Positions 1-8,511 of a stretch of DNA of 64,000 nt are shown piece by piece. How positions within the stretch are numbered: position 1 is the stretch's first letter; each line of letters opens with the position of its first letter. Both the position numbers and the translations under genes were made by a program. This stretch comes from Acetobacterium bakii (lineage in GTDB: Bacteria > Bacillota > Clostridia > Eubacteriales > Eubacteriaceae), in NCBI RefSeq assembly GCF_001263355.1, contig NZ_LGYO01000016.1:1-64000 (forward strand), given 5' to 3'. The notes under the pieces are model-generated. The model saw only the letters and a list, made by a program, of their open reading frames with translations. It was not told where the DNA came from and did no database searches.

Positions 1-366
1 GCCAAGGTCAACCATATCAAATCCGGCACTTTCAATCATCAGCGAGACCAAATTTTTACCGATATCATGTAAATCCCCGGCAACAGTACCGATGACACAG
101 GTCCCTAATTTAGAGGAACCATCTCCGGCCAGGTGTGGTTTAAGAACGTCCACGCCCTTTGCCATGGCTTTGGCGGCGATCAGCATTTCCGGTACGAAAA
201 TTTCTCCGGTTGAGAATTTTTCGCCGACCACGCCCATGGACTCAACCATGGCATCGAGAATATCCTGGGGATTATTCCCGGCATCCAATGCTTCCTGGAC
301 CAGACCCGGAACGAGTTTGGATTTTCCTGCTTCTACCTTGGCTTTTACTTCTTCAATTTTAGTCAT
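1..366 (-). CDS. Corrinoid (B12) methyl-carrier protein, N-terminal 122 codons, runs off the left edge
   Basis: This gene starts at 366 on the minus strand and is open through position 1, so only the first 122 residues are present. The N-terminal helical cap region (EVKAKVEAGKSK onward) is followed by the B12-binding start with the DxHxxG signature in GDLHDIGKNL, where His would be the lower cobalt ligand. It closely resembles the complete carrier at 61230-61859. Such proteins carry a methyl group on cobalt between a substrate-specific methyltransferase and a tetrahydrofolate methyltransferase. An AGGAG site lies just upstream of the ATG. Partner genes probably lie beyond the left edge; a TetR regulator is divergent. 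Confidence 0.95.
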   Translation of the reverse strand, partial: MTKIEEVKAKVEAGKSKLVPGLVQEALDAGNNPQDILDAMVESMGVVGEKFSTGEIFVPEMLIAAKAMAKGVDVLKPHLAGDGSSKLGTCVIGTVAGDLHDIGKNLVSLMIESAGFDMVDLG

Positions 367-709
367 GTTTTCTTCTCCTATTAACTGTATTTTATTTTCT
401 TACGAAACATGGGTAACAAGATGATTTCTGATAATATTTATTGATTTTTTCTTTGGGGCAATTAAACCCGTTTAATCCATTAATATGGGACATATTAACG
501 ATTCATCGGGGAATCATCACCACATAAATTGTTTTGATGCAATATGCTTAACCGGTTCAGTATTTGTATTGTAATCGTTATTTTACGAAATGTCAACACA
601 TTTTAAATGAATTTAATTTTCCCGATTTTAAAAGAATTTGCTTGCTTCCATTCTCAAAAAATGCTAAACTGAAAGATACATAAATTATCATCAAAAGAAA
701 GAGATATTC
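367..709. promoter_or_regulatory. Divergent intergenic region between corrinoid gene and TetR gene
   Basis: This AT-rich spacer must hold the promoters of both divergent genes. The clearest structure is a short inverted repeat at 461-476 (ATTAAAC, two bases, GTTTAAT), which could be an operator for the adjacent TetR regulator. I see no convincing pair of promoter boxes. Confidence 0.3.
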
Positions 710-1369
710 ATGAAAAGTCAAAAAGAAAACATTCTCGAGACCGCCGCCCAGCTCTTCTATGAGCAGGGCTACAAAAAAACTTATCTGGATCAGATTGCCG
801 AGATTTGCGACATCACCAAACCGCTGATCTCCTATCATTTTGGTTCTAAATCTAAATTAGCCCGCAAAGTGAGTGATGCTTTTTTATTTGATTTTAAAAA
901 TAAAATCGCCCTGAAACTATATACGGACTATTTTAAAGGCCGCCGAACCGATCTGCAGGTCAGCACGGCGGTCGAAATCCGTTTGTATAACCAGTTATTT
1001 CTTTGCGATGCCAAAGCGATGCGCTTTATTAAGGAACTGGCCGACGAGAAGTATGAGGATCTCTTCAGTAATGACAGTATCCGGCTTTATAAAATGCATG
1101 ATCGCCGGTATCATCTGAATATTCACCAGGACATGGATGAAATAGCCATGATTGCCACCGCGGCCCGTTCGTCCACCTTCTCCATCCTCTGGGCCTATGA
1201 CCGGGGGGAATTCAATTGCCCGATGGAAGACTGCCTGGATTATATCACCCGCCTCAATTTTGTGCTGATGCATATTGACACAAAACGCATCGATGCCATC
1301 CTTGCTGAAAGCAAACAAGTCCTGGAGCAGGTTCACTTTGAATTCAAACCCTACTTTCAGATTGAATAA
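710..1369 (+). CDS. TetR/AcrR family transcriptional regulator
   Basis: A 219-residue protein with an N-terminal TetR helix-turn-helix: residues about 6-50 contain the typical AAQLFYEQGYKKT helix and the recognition-helix region ISYHFGSKSKL. The rest is a helical ligand-binding and dimerisation domain without a family I can name. It is divergent from the corrinoid protein gene and probably regulates it or itself. An AAGAAAGAG stretch precedes the ATG. The ligand is unknown; a methylated substrate or product of the neighbouring methyltransferase system is an inference only. Confidence 0.93.
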   Translation: MKSQKENILETAAQLFYEQGYKKTYLDQIAEICDITKPLISYHFGSKSKLARKVSDAFLFDFKNKIALKLYTDYFKGRRTDLQVSTAVEIRLYNQLFLCDAKAMRFIKELADEKYEDLFSNDSIRLYKMHDRRYHLNIHQDMDEIAMIATAARSSTFSILWAYDRGEFNCPMEDCLDYITRLNFVLMHIDTKRIDAILAESKQVLEQVHFEFKPYFQIE

Positions 1370-1403
1370 TGAGTGGTGAATAAAACGATTCCATTAAGTC
1401 CAA

Positions 1404-1421
1404 GACAAACGAAACGTCCCC
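1404..1421 (-). repeat. Dispersed GGGGACG repeat, copy 1
   Basis: On the minus strand this reads GGGGACGTTTCGTTTGTC exactly. It lies between the TetR stop and the shared terminator. Other copies are at 3319, 7725, 33064 and 36594, with a degenerate one at 53837. Confidence 0.8.
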
Positions 1422-1432
1422 ATTATAAAAAA

Positions 1433-1477
1433 ATAAGTGCAAATGTTGAACCATAACTGGTTTACATTTGCACTTAT
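1433..1477. terminator. Bidirectional hairpin between TetR and FNT genes
   Basis: A 14-base perfect stem, ATAAGTGCAAATGT with its complement at 1464-1477, encloses a 17-base loop. It sits between two convergent genes. The U tract is weak in both directions (flanking TTATT on the plus side, TTATTTTT on the minus side). Confidence 0.65.
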
Positions 1478-1497
1478 TATGTTATTTAATATTTTAC

Positions 1498-2364
1498 TTA
1501 AATCTTTAGCTCATTCTTTTTCTTTCCACCTTTGTAAACAAACCAGTAGTAACCAGCGACTAAAATCCCACCACCAACGATGTTTCCCAGAGTTACTGGG
1601 AGTTCATTATTGAGAAAAAATGAAGCCCAGTTTAAACTGTCCAGTTTTTCCGGAGTCACGCCATGTTCCATAGCGGCTGCAACCCACTTGGGATTGGATT
1701 TTGCCAGGATTCCGGCCGGAATATAATACATATTTGCAACACAATGCTCAAATCCGGAAGTGATAAAGAGCCATATCGGGAAAAAGATAGCGAATATTTT
1801 ACCGGTTATATCTTTAGCTGAAAAAGACATCCAGACTGCAAGGCACACCAGCCAGTTACACATAAGGCCAAGCCAAAATGCTGACATAAATGACAGTCCT
1901 ACTTTGCCGACGGCGATCTTGATGGTCATGCCGCCAAGTAAGTTGTCGCCGCTGTTAAAGAGACCAGATTGGACCATCATATAAGCCAGAAATATTCCAC
2001 CTACAAGGTTTCCGATCCAGACCAGGCTCCAGTTGCCCAGCATCTTTGATACTTTTACTTTGCCTTCCAAAACTGCTGCCATAATGAGGGTTTGTCCGGT
2101 AAACATTTCCCCACCGGCGATAATTACGAGCATCAGGCCGGTACCGAATATCGCTCCTGCAAGGCATTTGCCAAGACCATAAGTGCCTGGATCTGCAAGA
2201 AGATTGAACGCTGCCATATTGGAGCCTTCAGACGCAAAACCTATGAAAACCCCTGCTAGAATTGCTAATAAGAATTCTTTGAAATATGGGGTTGATACTT
2301 TTTTAATTCCAACGCCAACTGCCACATCTACAATTTCCGGTGGTGAATAATAATTTTTATCCAT
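1498..2364 (-). CDS. Formate/nitrite transporter (FNT) family channel
   Basis: A 288-residue polytopic membrane protein of the FocA/NirC family. Visible hallmarks are the N-terminal KKVSTPYFKEFLLAILAGVFIG segment (first helix), LFTGQTLIM-type loop (here GGEMFTGQTLIM), and a half-repeat arrangement of about six helices including the cytoplasmic NWLVCLAVWMS segment. These channels pass formate, nitrite or related small anions. In an acetogen, formate exchange is the most likely role. An AGGAGGAG site lies three bases before the ATG. It is monocistronic, with a long upstream spacer. FocA is the closest analogue, but nitrite or another anion cannot be excluded. Confidence 0.93.
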   Translation of the reverse strand: MDKNYYSPPEIVDVAVGVGIKKVSTPYFKEFLLAILAGVFIGFASEGSNMAAFNLLADPGTYGLGKCLAGAIFGTGLMLVIIAGGEMFTGQTLIMAAVLEGKVKVSKMLGNWSLVWIGNLVGGIFLAYMMVQSGLFNSGDNLLGGMTIKIAVGKVGLSFMSAFWLGLMCNWLVCLAVWMSFSAKDITGKIFAIFFPIWLFITSGFEHCVANMYYIPAGILAKSNPKWVAAAMEHGVTPEKLDSLNWASFFLNNELPVTLGNIVGGGILVAGYYWFVYKGGKKKNELKI

Positions 2365-3318
2365 CTACTCCTCCTGTTTTTCTGATATCTATTTATGTAA
2401 ATCAGTAGCAAAGTTGATAGCATTTGAAGCACGTTTCGAAGAATTTCGAACTTTACATTTGTCCAAATGGAGTAGGCTAGCTGAGGTTTTTTACAATTCG
2501 ATTTTTCGGTCCTTGTCTAAGGATGATAACCAATAGTGTCATTATCAATAATATTTTAAGTATAAATAATATTTTCTTTCATGAAGGAATATAGCACGGA
2601 AAACGTTTGCCTGTCAAACATTAAAGCGATTTTAACAAAAATCTGCAGAATATAGATATAACCTCATATTTTTCCAGAAAACGGGTAAATTATAGAGGCC
2701 TATTTCGTGAAATAAAAATGCAGCCAAAAAATTGATTTTAATATTAAATAGATTCAAAAAAGGGTAATATATTGATTCTCATCCTGCCAGAAATGGCTGA
2801 AGGTACAAATATAGCAATGATATTTTAATGGTTCAAAAGAAGGGTAAAATTTAGAGTGAAAGTCCTTTTAAAAAAGATGAAATAACAGAAAATCCACTCC
2901 GAAATTTATAGCTGTAATTGCTTGCGCTAACCCAAGGTATTATGATATGGCACTGAGTTTCATTCCTGAAAATATAGTAGATACTAAATTGCCACAGCCA
3001 ATATTTAGGCTGAAATTTATTTCAACGGTTTTAATTCGCATATTATACCACTCATTTTTACTCTAAAAACCTTGTGCTGCTGTTTTATTTTAAATCGGTC
3101 TAATTGTGTTCAAATGGTACTGCCGCTGATATTTCAAGTAGCATTCGGTCTGTTTAATCCAGAAATCATCGTGCGGTTTTAGGGAATATCTCATAAAACC
3201 AGACAATTGAAACAAAGGGTAATATCTCATTATGCTAATAATCTGTATCCTTTTTAATGCAAAAAAAAACACAGCATTTTTTACTGTGGACGAATCGCTT
3301 ATACCGCGAGTATACCGC
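2365..3318. other. Long AT-rich intergenic region with degenerate direct repeats
   Basis: No convincing gene is seen in about 950 bases. It holds several related short repeats with a GGGTAA core, at 2672-2690, 2753-2770, 2832-2850 and 3207-3225. The first three are about 80 bases apart. A second pair, AGGGAATATCTCATA near 3181 and AGGGTAATATCTCATT near 3216, is about 35 bases apart. The promoter of the FNT gene should lie at the left end. Confidence 0.45.
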
Positions 3319-3335
3319 GGGGACGTTTTTTTGTC
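3319..3335 (+). repeat. Dispersed GGGGACG repeat, copy 2 (variant)
   Basis: The sequence is GGGGACGTTTTTTTGTC followed by ATGCCCGCC, matching the plus-strand consensus except for the central CG. The trailing ATGCCC is also conserved in the copy at 33064. Confidence 0.65.
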
Positions 3336-3391
3336 ATGCCCGCCATTTCAGCCGCCTGCTTGCTGGCGTGTCAGCAACCATCTCAAACAGA

Positions 3392-3432
3392 AAAACGCAC
3401 AGCAATGGCAGATAGCCACAGCTGTGCGTTTT
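3392..3432. terminator. Hairpin terminator of the NifX-like gene
   Basis: A 12-base perfect stem (AAAACGCACAGC and complement) with a 17-base loop lies just downstream of the minus-strand NifX-like gene. The A/T-rich flanks would give a U tract in either direction. Confidence 0.8.
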
Positions 3433-3465
3433 AAATTTTATTCATATAAATTATCATCCGTCGTT

Positions 3466-3837
3466 CTAATGATGGTGGTCATGATCGCCATCGCAGTGAT
3501 CGCTGCCACTGATATTTCTGATTAATGCCAGTTCACGCTGATCCATTAAAGCAAGTGCTTCGGTTCCAGAATGACCTGATCCCAGAAATCGCGTGATGTA
3601 GGCATCTGCCAAGATATCAAAGGCTCCCGGATGGCTGATGACGCCGGTGATGATGCCTTCACAATTAAATTCGATTACCTTTTGAGCCATGCCTTCCTGG
3701 GTAAGAGCAGCTGTATTTTCGATCGCATTGACGCTTAAATCATTGGTGTCTACCACTAACAGATACTTACATTCTTCAAATCGCTGAGAGACGTTGCTTT
3801 CCAGAGTTTTACCATCGGTTGTCATCGCTAAATACAT
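3466..3837 (-). CDS. NifX/NifB-type (dinitrogenase iron-molybdenum cofactor) domain protein with His-rich tail
   Basis: A protein of about 123 residues beginning MYLAMTTDGKTLES, with the typical fold order of the NifX/MTH1175 family: the strand after the start, YLLVVDTN, and the central GIITGVISHPGAFDILADA segment. The C-terminus is metal-binding in character: DHCDGDHDHHH. The start at 3837 is chosen because AAAGGAG lies seven bases upstream; an upstream in-frame ATG at 3858 overlaps that site. In nitrogen fixers these domains bind iron-molybdenum cofactor, but in non-fixing anaerobes their role is unclear. Its promoter region is nearly duplicated upstream of the CGGC protein at 33382. Confidence 0.85.
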   Translation of the reverse strand: MYLAMTTDGKTLESNVSQRFEECKYLLVVDTNDLSVNAIENTAALTQEGMAQKVIEFNCEGIITGVISHPGAFDILADAYITRFLGSGHSGTEALALMDQRELALIRNISGSDHCDGDHDHHH

Positions 3838-3866
3838 TTTTGCTCCTTTTGCTTTCAATATTTTTT

Positions 3867-3938
3867 AACATATGTTGATTATACAATACTATTCAGAGAT
3901 TTCAATGATTATTTGTGATTGCGTATACCCATCATTTC
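3867..3938 (-). promoter_or_regulatory. Promoter of the NifX-like gene, duplicated at 33761-33860
   Basis: On the minus strand, TTGAAA (3900-3905) and TATAAT (3878-3883) are separated by 16 bases. A palindrome AACATATGTT (3867-3876) lies just downstream of the -10 box. An upstream block, TGATTGCG then ATCATTTC on the plus strand (3916-3938), is also present at the second copy. Confidence 0.75.
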
Positions 3939-3959
3939 CGGTAATCGTTCTGATTAATT

Positions 3960-5200
3960 TTAATTCGCGTGCCTTCTCGTTAAAATTAAACCTTCCGCCA
4001 ATTCACCAGACGTTTCTTTCGGGGAAAGCACATTATGCTTTTCCCCATTATTTTTGGCCTGATACATGGCATTATCGGCATCTGCATAGATTTTTTCAAA
4101 GTCATCCTTATTTTTTGCGACAGCAACCCCGATGCTGACAGTAAAATCCGGAATCATGGGACTCTTTTCGAATATATTTATTAGATTCTGATTGAAAACG
4201 GCTATCTTCTGCTCAATCGGATCATCATTCGGCATATTTCTAACGAGCACGATAAATTCATCGCCGCCAAACCGTGCAATGATATCCGTACTCCGAAAAC
4301 TATTTTTAAGGTTATCAGAGATAGCTTTCAGCGCTTCATCACCAGCAGCGTGTCCATTAGTATCGTTTAATTGTTTAAAATGATCAATATCCAGAAACAG
4401 CAGCACGGCTGTTTCTTCTTCATAAAGACAGGTTTCCACCTGTTCCTGAAAGGCCCGACGGTTTGAAAGTCCGGTCAGAGGATCCGTTTCGGAAAGCCGC
4501 TTGTACTTCTCCATGTATTTAACCTTTTCTTTCATCGCGGTTTCGGATTGAAGCAGTTCATACTTCTGTGCCGTGTTACGCAAAGAAACATAGATAAAAC
4601 CAAGGACAAGAAAATAAAGAAGATATGCAAGGACAATTTCAACCTGGCCATAAAGATCGCGATCAAAATACATGGTGGGATAAACGCTTAGCATCACAAT
4701 AAGCCCTGTAAATACTGATACCAGCATCGAAATCAGATACCACTCGGAATCCGCAATATGAACAATGTATCGAAAGGGCTTTCGGATATAGTTGACTTCA
4801 ATGAAGATTACCAGAGCAAAAACAACCACCCGTAACAGCAAATAAATGACTGGATCTGAGCTGAAAAAAATCCTAATGGCGGTGCCGCAAGCCATGCTGA
4901 CACCAAAATAAATCATAAACTGGGTGAGAAAATTAAAATATGACACCCAGAATTTGTCTGCCGAATTAAATAACACCAGACTTCCAGCGATAAAATAATC
5001 ATCGGAACATGTATTATTTCAGCTGTTTCCTCGCTAATATATTGGTAAACAGCGGTCAGATATAAACAACTTGCCGTCAAGATAATCAGTGTGATTACTA
5101 ATCTTAATACTGCGCGCTGCCGTAAAATCCCAAACGCCATTGTCATTGCCATAAGTGCAATTGCTGTTTCAGCACAACGTAAAAAAAGCAATATATCCAT
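3960..5200 (-). pseudogene. Membrane diguanylate cyclase (GGDEF), interrupted by a frameshift
   Basis: Two overlapping frames form one gene. The upstream part (5200 to about 4985) encodes MDILLFLRCAETAIALMAM and further hydrophobic helices. The downstream part (to 3960) continues with membrane helices, then a coiled stretch and a complete GGDEF domain: DPLTGLSNRRAF, and RSTD five residues before GGDEF, which is the inhibitory I-site. The frame changes near 4976-5000; a GTG at 4976 is the first usable start of the second frame. If read through, the product would be a c-di-GMP synthase of about 410 residues. It could be a true frameshift mutation or a sequencing error. The catalytic domain itself looks intact and may be made from the internal start. 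Confidence 0.7.
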
Positions 5201-5340
5201 AATTTTCTCAACTTTCTTGCCTAAAAAATATCCATTCGAATAATATCGCTATTATATCATATTCTTTGACTATTTTGATTTTATATAAACTAGGTGGCGG
5301 ATGTTTCTTTTATTTTCCGCGCTCCGCCTGACCCTCCGCA

Positions 5341-5378
5341 AAGAAGGACGGCAAAACAAAAGTTTTGCCGTCCTTCTT
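5341..5378. terminator. Strong bidirectional hairpin
   Basis: A 17-base perfect stem (AAGAAGGACGGCAAAAC and complement) with a four-base loop is flanked by T runs. It lies downstream of the decayed oxidoreductase gene (minus strand). Confidence 0.85.
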
Positions 5379-5474
5379 TTTATTCTTATGCTTCAATGCC
5401 TGCTTTTTTAAATCATTTATCCATTCCCCGCCGACCTCCCCGTCTACCTTAACCAGGGTTAGATTCCAGCTGGT

Positions 5475-6427
5475 TTATTTTGCGCGAGATGGAAAAATCG
5501 AACAATAGTGCAGGTATCCGCCATTGAAATTGTATGTGTCAAAGCCATTCTGCATCAGGATTCGGGCGGCAGTATAACCCCGGGCACCAACCATGCAGGT
5601 CTCATAAATGGGTTTTTCTTTGTCGAGTTCAGCCAGGCGCTCCCGTAGAGAATCCAGGGGAATATTAATGAATCCATCGAGATGGCCGTTTTCGTTCTCC
5701 TGTGCGGTCCGGATATCCAAAAGCGTCACACTGCCATCATGGGGCAGCGTCTCGAGATCGTGCCAGTGAAAATTCTTCACCTTGCCCTTTAGGACATTTT
5801 CGATGGCAAAGCCCACGATGTTCATTGGATCCTTGGCCGATCCATAGGGTGGTGCGTAACAAAGTTCCAGTTTTGTCAGGTCGTAGGCGGTCATGCCGGC
5901 CCGGATGGCGGTTGCCAGCACATCACAGCGTTTGTCCACGCCGTCGTGGCCGACGATCTGAGCCCCCAGAATTTTACCGGTCTTTTTTTCGAAAATTGTT
6001 TTGATCCGCATGTATGAAGCTCCGGGATAATAACTGGCATGGCGGGTGAATAGATAAACAACTTATCATAGTCCAGCCTCAGCCGTTTGGCGGTTTTTTC
6101 ATTGACGCTGGTAGGCAGCAACGGTGAGATCAAACACCTTGAGAATCGAGGACCCCTGGGTTCCGGTATAAACACTGTCATCGCCGGCAATATTATCCGC
6201 GGCGACTCGGGCCTGCTTGTTGGCCGGTCCGGCCAGGGCCACAAAACCCTTGTTGCCGGTGGCTTCCTGGAAATGCTGGAAGGGTTTGCTCTGGGTATAA
6301 ATCCCATCGACGAGGCCATTTTCCAAGGCGGTTTCCAGGGGGGCAGTTGGTATAGTACACTTCTTTCCAATCCAGGGGCGCTGTGTGTAATTTCATCGCT
6401 TCCTTCTTCATTATTATATTTCTCCAT
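5475..6427 (-). pseudogene. Remnant of CoA-disulfide reductase-like flavoprotein fused to rhodanese
   Basis: Three frames carry pieces of one protein in the right order. Around 6326-6099 is ALAGPANKQARVAADNI, then KVFDLTVA, typical of the NAD/FAD region of CoA-disulfide reductases. Near 6090-6010 another frame has SVNEKTAKRLRLDYDKLF. From 6011 to 5475 is the dimerisation domain (GKILGAQIVGHDGVDKR, APPYGSAKDP) followed by a rhodanese domain with a possible active-site Cys in YETCMVGARGY. At least two frameshifts are needed, and the N-terminal FAD-binding half with its redox Cys is missing. It is therefore 5'-truncated and non-functional as a reductase, although the last 178 residues remain open. 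Confidence 0.8.
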
Positions 6428-6568
6428 TCATTTTTGTGTCATCACCGAACCTGTGATGCTTATGAGGCTATTCCCTGTGAATTGCCCTATTAATAAATAC
6501 ATACCTAATATATGAAATAAATAACAACGAAATTTAAAATAAAATAATCTTAAGGATAGGAATTGTTA

Positions 6569-6622
6569 TTGACATAATAAAATTCATCAAGTATAATCAT
6601 AGATAAATACAGTCTGCATTAT
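6569..6622 (+). promoter_or_regulatory. Promoter and operator of the Rrf2 gene
   Basis: A consensus promoter, TTGACA (6569-6574), 17-base spacer, TATAAT (6592-6597), is followed at 6599-6622 by a block ending TACAGTCTGCATTAT that would cover the transcription start. The same block recurs at 7071-7094 before the methyltransferase gene. The imperfect dyad ATAAT...ATTAT in the second copy is typical of Rrf2 sites. Confidence 0.8.
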
Positions 6623-6638
6623 CTTTGAGGAGAATATT

Positions 6639-7019
6639 ATGAAGTATACAAAAGCAACGAATTATGCTTTGCATATCATGGCCTATTTCGTTAAGCAAGA
6701 AGGCAAAGACAATTTAAGTCTTCAACCGATCGCCAGTCACCTGAATATATCCCCTACCTACCTGTCCAAAATCCTGACGCAATTGGTCAAGGCTGACCTC
6801 ATTCAGTCGGCACCGGGCGTAAATGGCGGTTATAGTCTAAGGAAACCGAAGACTGAAATCAGTTTTTATGATGTCATTCAAGCCATTGAAGGCAGCGGCG
6901 CGCTTTTCACCTGTGAAATGGAAGAGAATCATGGTTGTCAAATCGAAAAAGTTATGAAAGCTGCCGAAGAGAAAATGGTGAGCCATCTTAAAGAAAAACA
7001 TATTTACGACGTTGTCTGA
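6639..7019 (+). CDS. Rrf2 family transcriptional regulator
   Basis: A 126-residue protein with the Rrf2 winged helix: MKYTKATNYALHIMAYF, then the recognition region LNISPTYLSKILTQLVKADLI and the wing SAPGVNGGYSLRKP. Only two cysteines are present (FTCEMEENHGCQIE, residues about 90-101). Classical Fe-S members such as IscR or NsrR have three, so cluster binding is uncertain; a two-Cys redox or ligand sensor is possible. GAGGAG precedes the ATG. It probably represses itself and the following methyltransferase gene, because both are preceded by the same operator-like sequence. Confidence 0.94.
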   Translation: MKYTKATNYALHIMAYFVKQEGKDNLSLQPIASHLNISPTYLSKILTQLVKADLIQSAPGVNGGYSLRKPKTEISFYDVIQAIEGSGALFTCEMEENHGCQIEKVMKAAEEKMVSHLKEKHIYDVV

Positions 7020-7020
7020 A

Positions 7021-7056
7021 AATGAGCTGAAAGATAGGCCGTTTCAACTGCTCATT
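7021..7056 (+). terminator. Hairpin after the Rrf2 gene
   Basis: AATGAGC pairs with GCTCATT, with an inner GAAA/TTTC pair, followed by TTATTAG. It starts two bases after the Rrf2 stop and separates that gene from the second operator. Confidence 0.6.
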
Positions 7057-7070
7057 TTATTAGCACAATT

Positions 7071-7094
7071 ATAGATAATTACAGTCTGCATTAT
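7071..7094 (+). promoter_or_regulatory. Second copy of the Rrf2 operator, before the methyltransferase
   Basis: ATAGATAAT followed by TACAGTCTGCATTAT matches 6599-6622 at all but one position. It lies about 20 bases before the methyltransferase ATG. Such conservation in otherwise unrelated spacer suggests a regulatory site. Confidence 0.75.
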
Positions 7095-7114
7095 ATTTTA
7101 TAGGAGGTTCTATT

Positions 7115-7714
7115 ATGAATCATACACATCATTGCAACCAATCGGATCAAAAGTTTTTAAGCAAAATTGCTGTTTTAGATAGCCGTCAAAGGGAGCAGCT
7201 CATCCCACCTGAAGCACTTATTGGCCAAATGCCAATTCAAAAAAACCATACGTTACTCGATGTTGGTGCCGGCTCAGGGTTTTTTACCATTCCCATGGCG
7301 GAAAGCACAGACTGCAAGGTGTACGCCATGGATCCTGATGAACGCATGCTCGGCGTCATCGCAGCTAAAGCTAAGGAAAAAGGACTTACCAATATTGAAC
7401 TGCTTCAGGATCCCATTGAGAACCTAAGCATTCAAAATAGCAGTGTTGATTTTGTGATGGCATCCTTAATTCTCCACGAAGTAGGCTCGCTTTCAAAAGC
7501 ACTCACAACGATCTTTGAGGTCCTAAAGCCAGGCGGGCATCTGTTATGTCTGGAGTATGAAAAGGACGACCTGGTAGTAGAAGGACCGCCCATGTCCATT
7601 CGGGTTGGTTCAGCGAAACTTGAAGAAGTATTGCCAGTAATTGGCTTTGAAATTGTAAAGAAGACTAAAATCAGTGAGGCCATCTATACTGTTTTAGCCG
7701 TTAAAAAGAAGTAA
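7115..7714 (+). CDS. Class I SAM-dependent methyltransferase
   Basis: A 199-residue protein with the Rossmann methyltransferase motif I LLDVGAGSGFFTIPMA at residues about 47-62, an acidic motif II (VYAMDPDERML), and the post-motif region FVMASLILHEV. The C-terminal LKPGGHLLCLEY is typical of the UbiE/Methyltransf_11 group. The N-terminus MNHTHHCNQSDQKFLS is His-rich. AGGAGG precedes the ATG. The substrate is not evident. Control by an Rrf2 regulator suggests a role in stress, metal or redox metabolism, but this is inference. Confidence 0.92.
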   Translation: MNHTHHCNQSDQKFLSKIAVLDSRQREQLIPPEALIGQMPIQKNHTLLDVGAGSGFFTIPMAESTDCKVYAMDPDERMLGVIAAKAKEKGLTNIELLQDPIENLSIQNSSVDFVMASLILHEVGSLSKALTTIFEVLKPGGHLLCLEYEKDDLVVEGPPMSIRVGSAKLEEVLPVIGFEIVKKTKISEAIYTVLAVKKK

Positions 7715-7724
7715 ATCATGACTT

Positions 7725-7742
7725 GGGGACGTTTCGTTTGTC
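7725..7742 (+). repeat. Dispersed GGGGACG repeat, copy 3
   Basis: An exact GGGGACGTTTCGTTTGTC, preceded by CATGACTT and followed by TTGCCCTGCC. It starts about ten bases after the methyltransferase stop codon. Confidence 0.8.
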
Positions 7743-8511
7743 TTGCCCTGCCAAAATCCTAGTCATGAATATAAAGCAATTTAAGTTTTCTATAATTCAT
7801 ATATTTCGAATTAAAACGAATTGTATTTTTGCACTTGTTATCGCCTCAGATATATTTCCGAACATTTTTAAAAAACTATAATTCTATTACTTTTACAAAA
7901 TTTCTCAATTTTTTAGTTGAGTATATTGCCTTTAATATTAATCTGTATCTTGTTTTTCCAAATATAAAATGAATCACAAGATATCCATTTTAATAAAACA
8001 TTGCTGAGTTCAAAACTGGCCGGGATTTAATAGACGAGTCTTATAACTATTCAAAAAGTTATATAACAAAAATTTCCAAGAATTTATTTTTGTTATTTTT
8101 TTCGTATAATTGGCTTTATATCCCAATATATTTCATTTAAAACTTAAAAATCATTATCAAATAATATTTATGGCATAATATTTATGGCATAATATTTATC
8201 TAAACTTAATAACATTAAGGGTATAGGGAATGCAAATTGACGACAAAGTTTCTATGTGATATATTCTAAAAATCTTAAGTATGATCATGTTTACTAATTT
8301 TTTTTCGGCTTGTGAAGACGCTTACTTATATGAACTGATGCTCTGGCACATATTTTATAAGAAGAGTAAAAAAAACAAGATTAGGAGTAATTTATTGTGA
8401 TCTTTTAAGTATTTTCCATTAAAAAAAGAAAGGCAGGTTTAATGAGTAAAATACAACTATAGTTAATCAAAATGGGCTGGATACTTTTTTAAAATAGAGG
8501 AGAAATATAAA
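7743..8511. other. AT-rich spacer upstream of dhaB1, with a 14-base tandem repeat
   Basis: No gene is seen in this very AT-rich stretch of about 770 bases. At 8162-8199 the unit TAATATTTATGGCA occurs 2.7 times in tandem. The dhaB1 promoter should lie in the right half, but I cannot single out boxes with confidence. The GAGGAG ribosome site for dhaB1 is at the extreme right. Confidence 0.5.

Noticed and set aside
3232-3525. Plus-strand frame of 97 codons
   Set aside because: It runs through a terminator hairpin and the end of the NifX-like gene and has no ribosome site or homology.
8162-8199. Tandem repeat as a CRISPR or iteron array
   Set aside because: Only 2.7 units of 14 bases with no spacers and no replication gene nearby.
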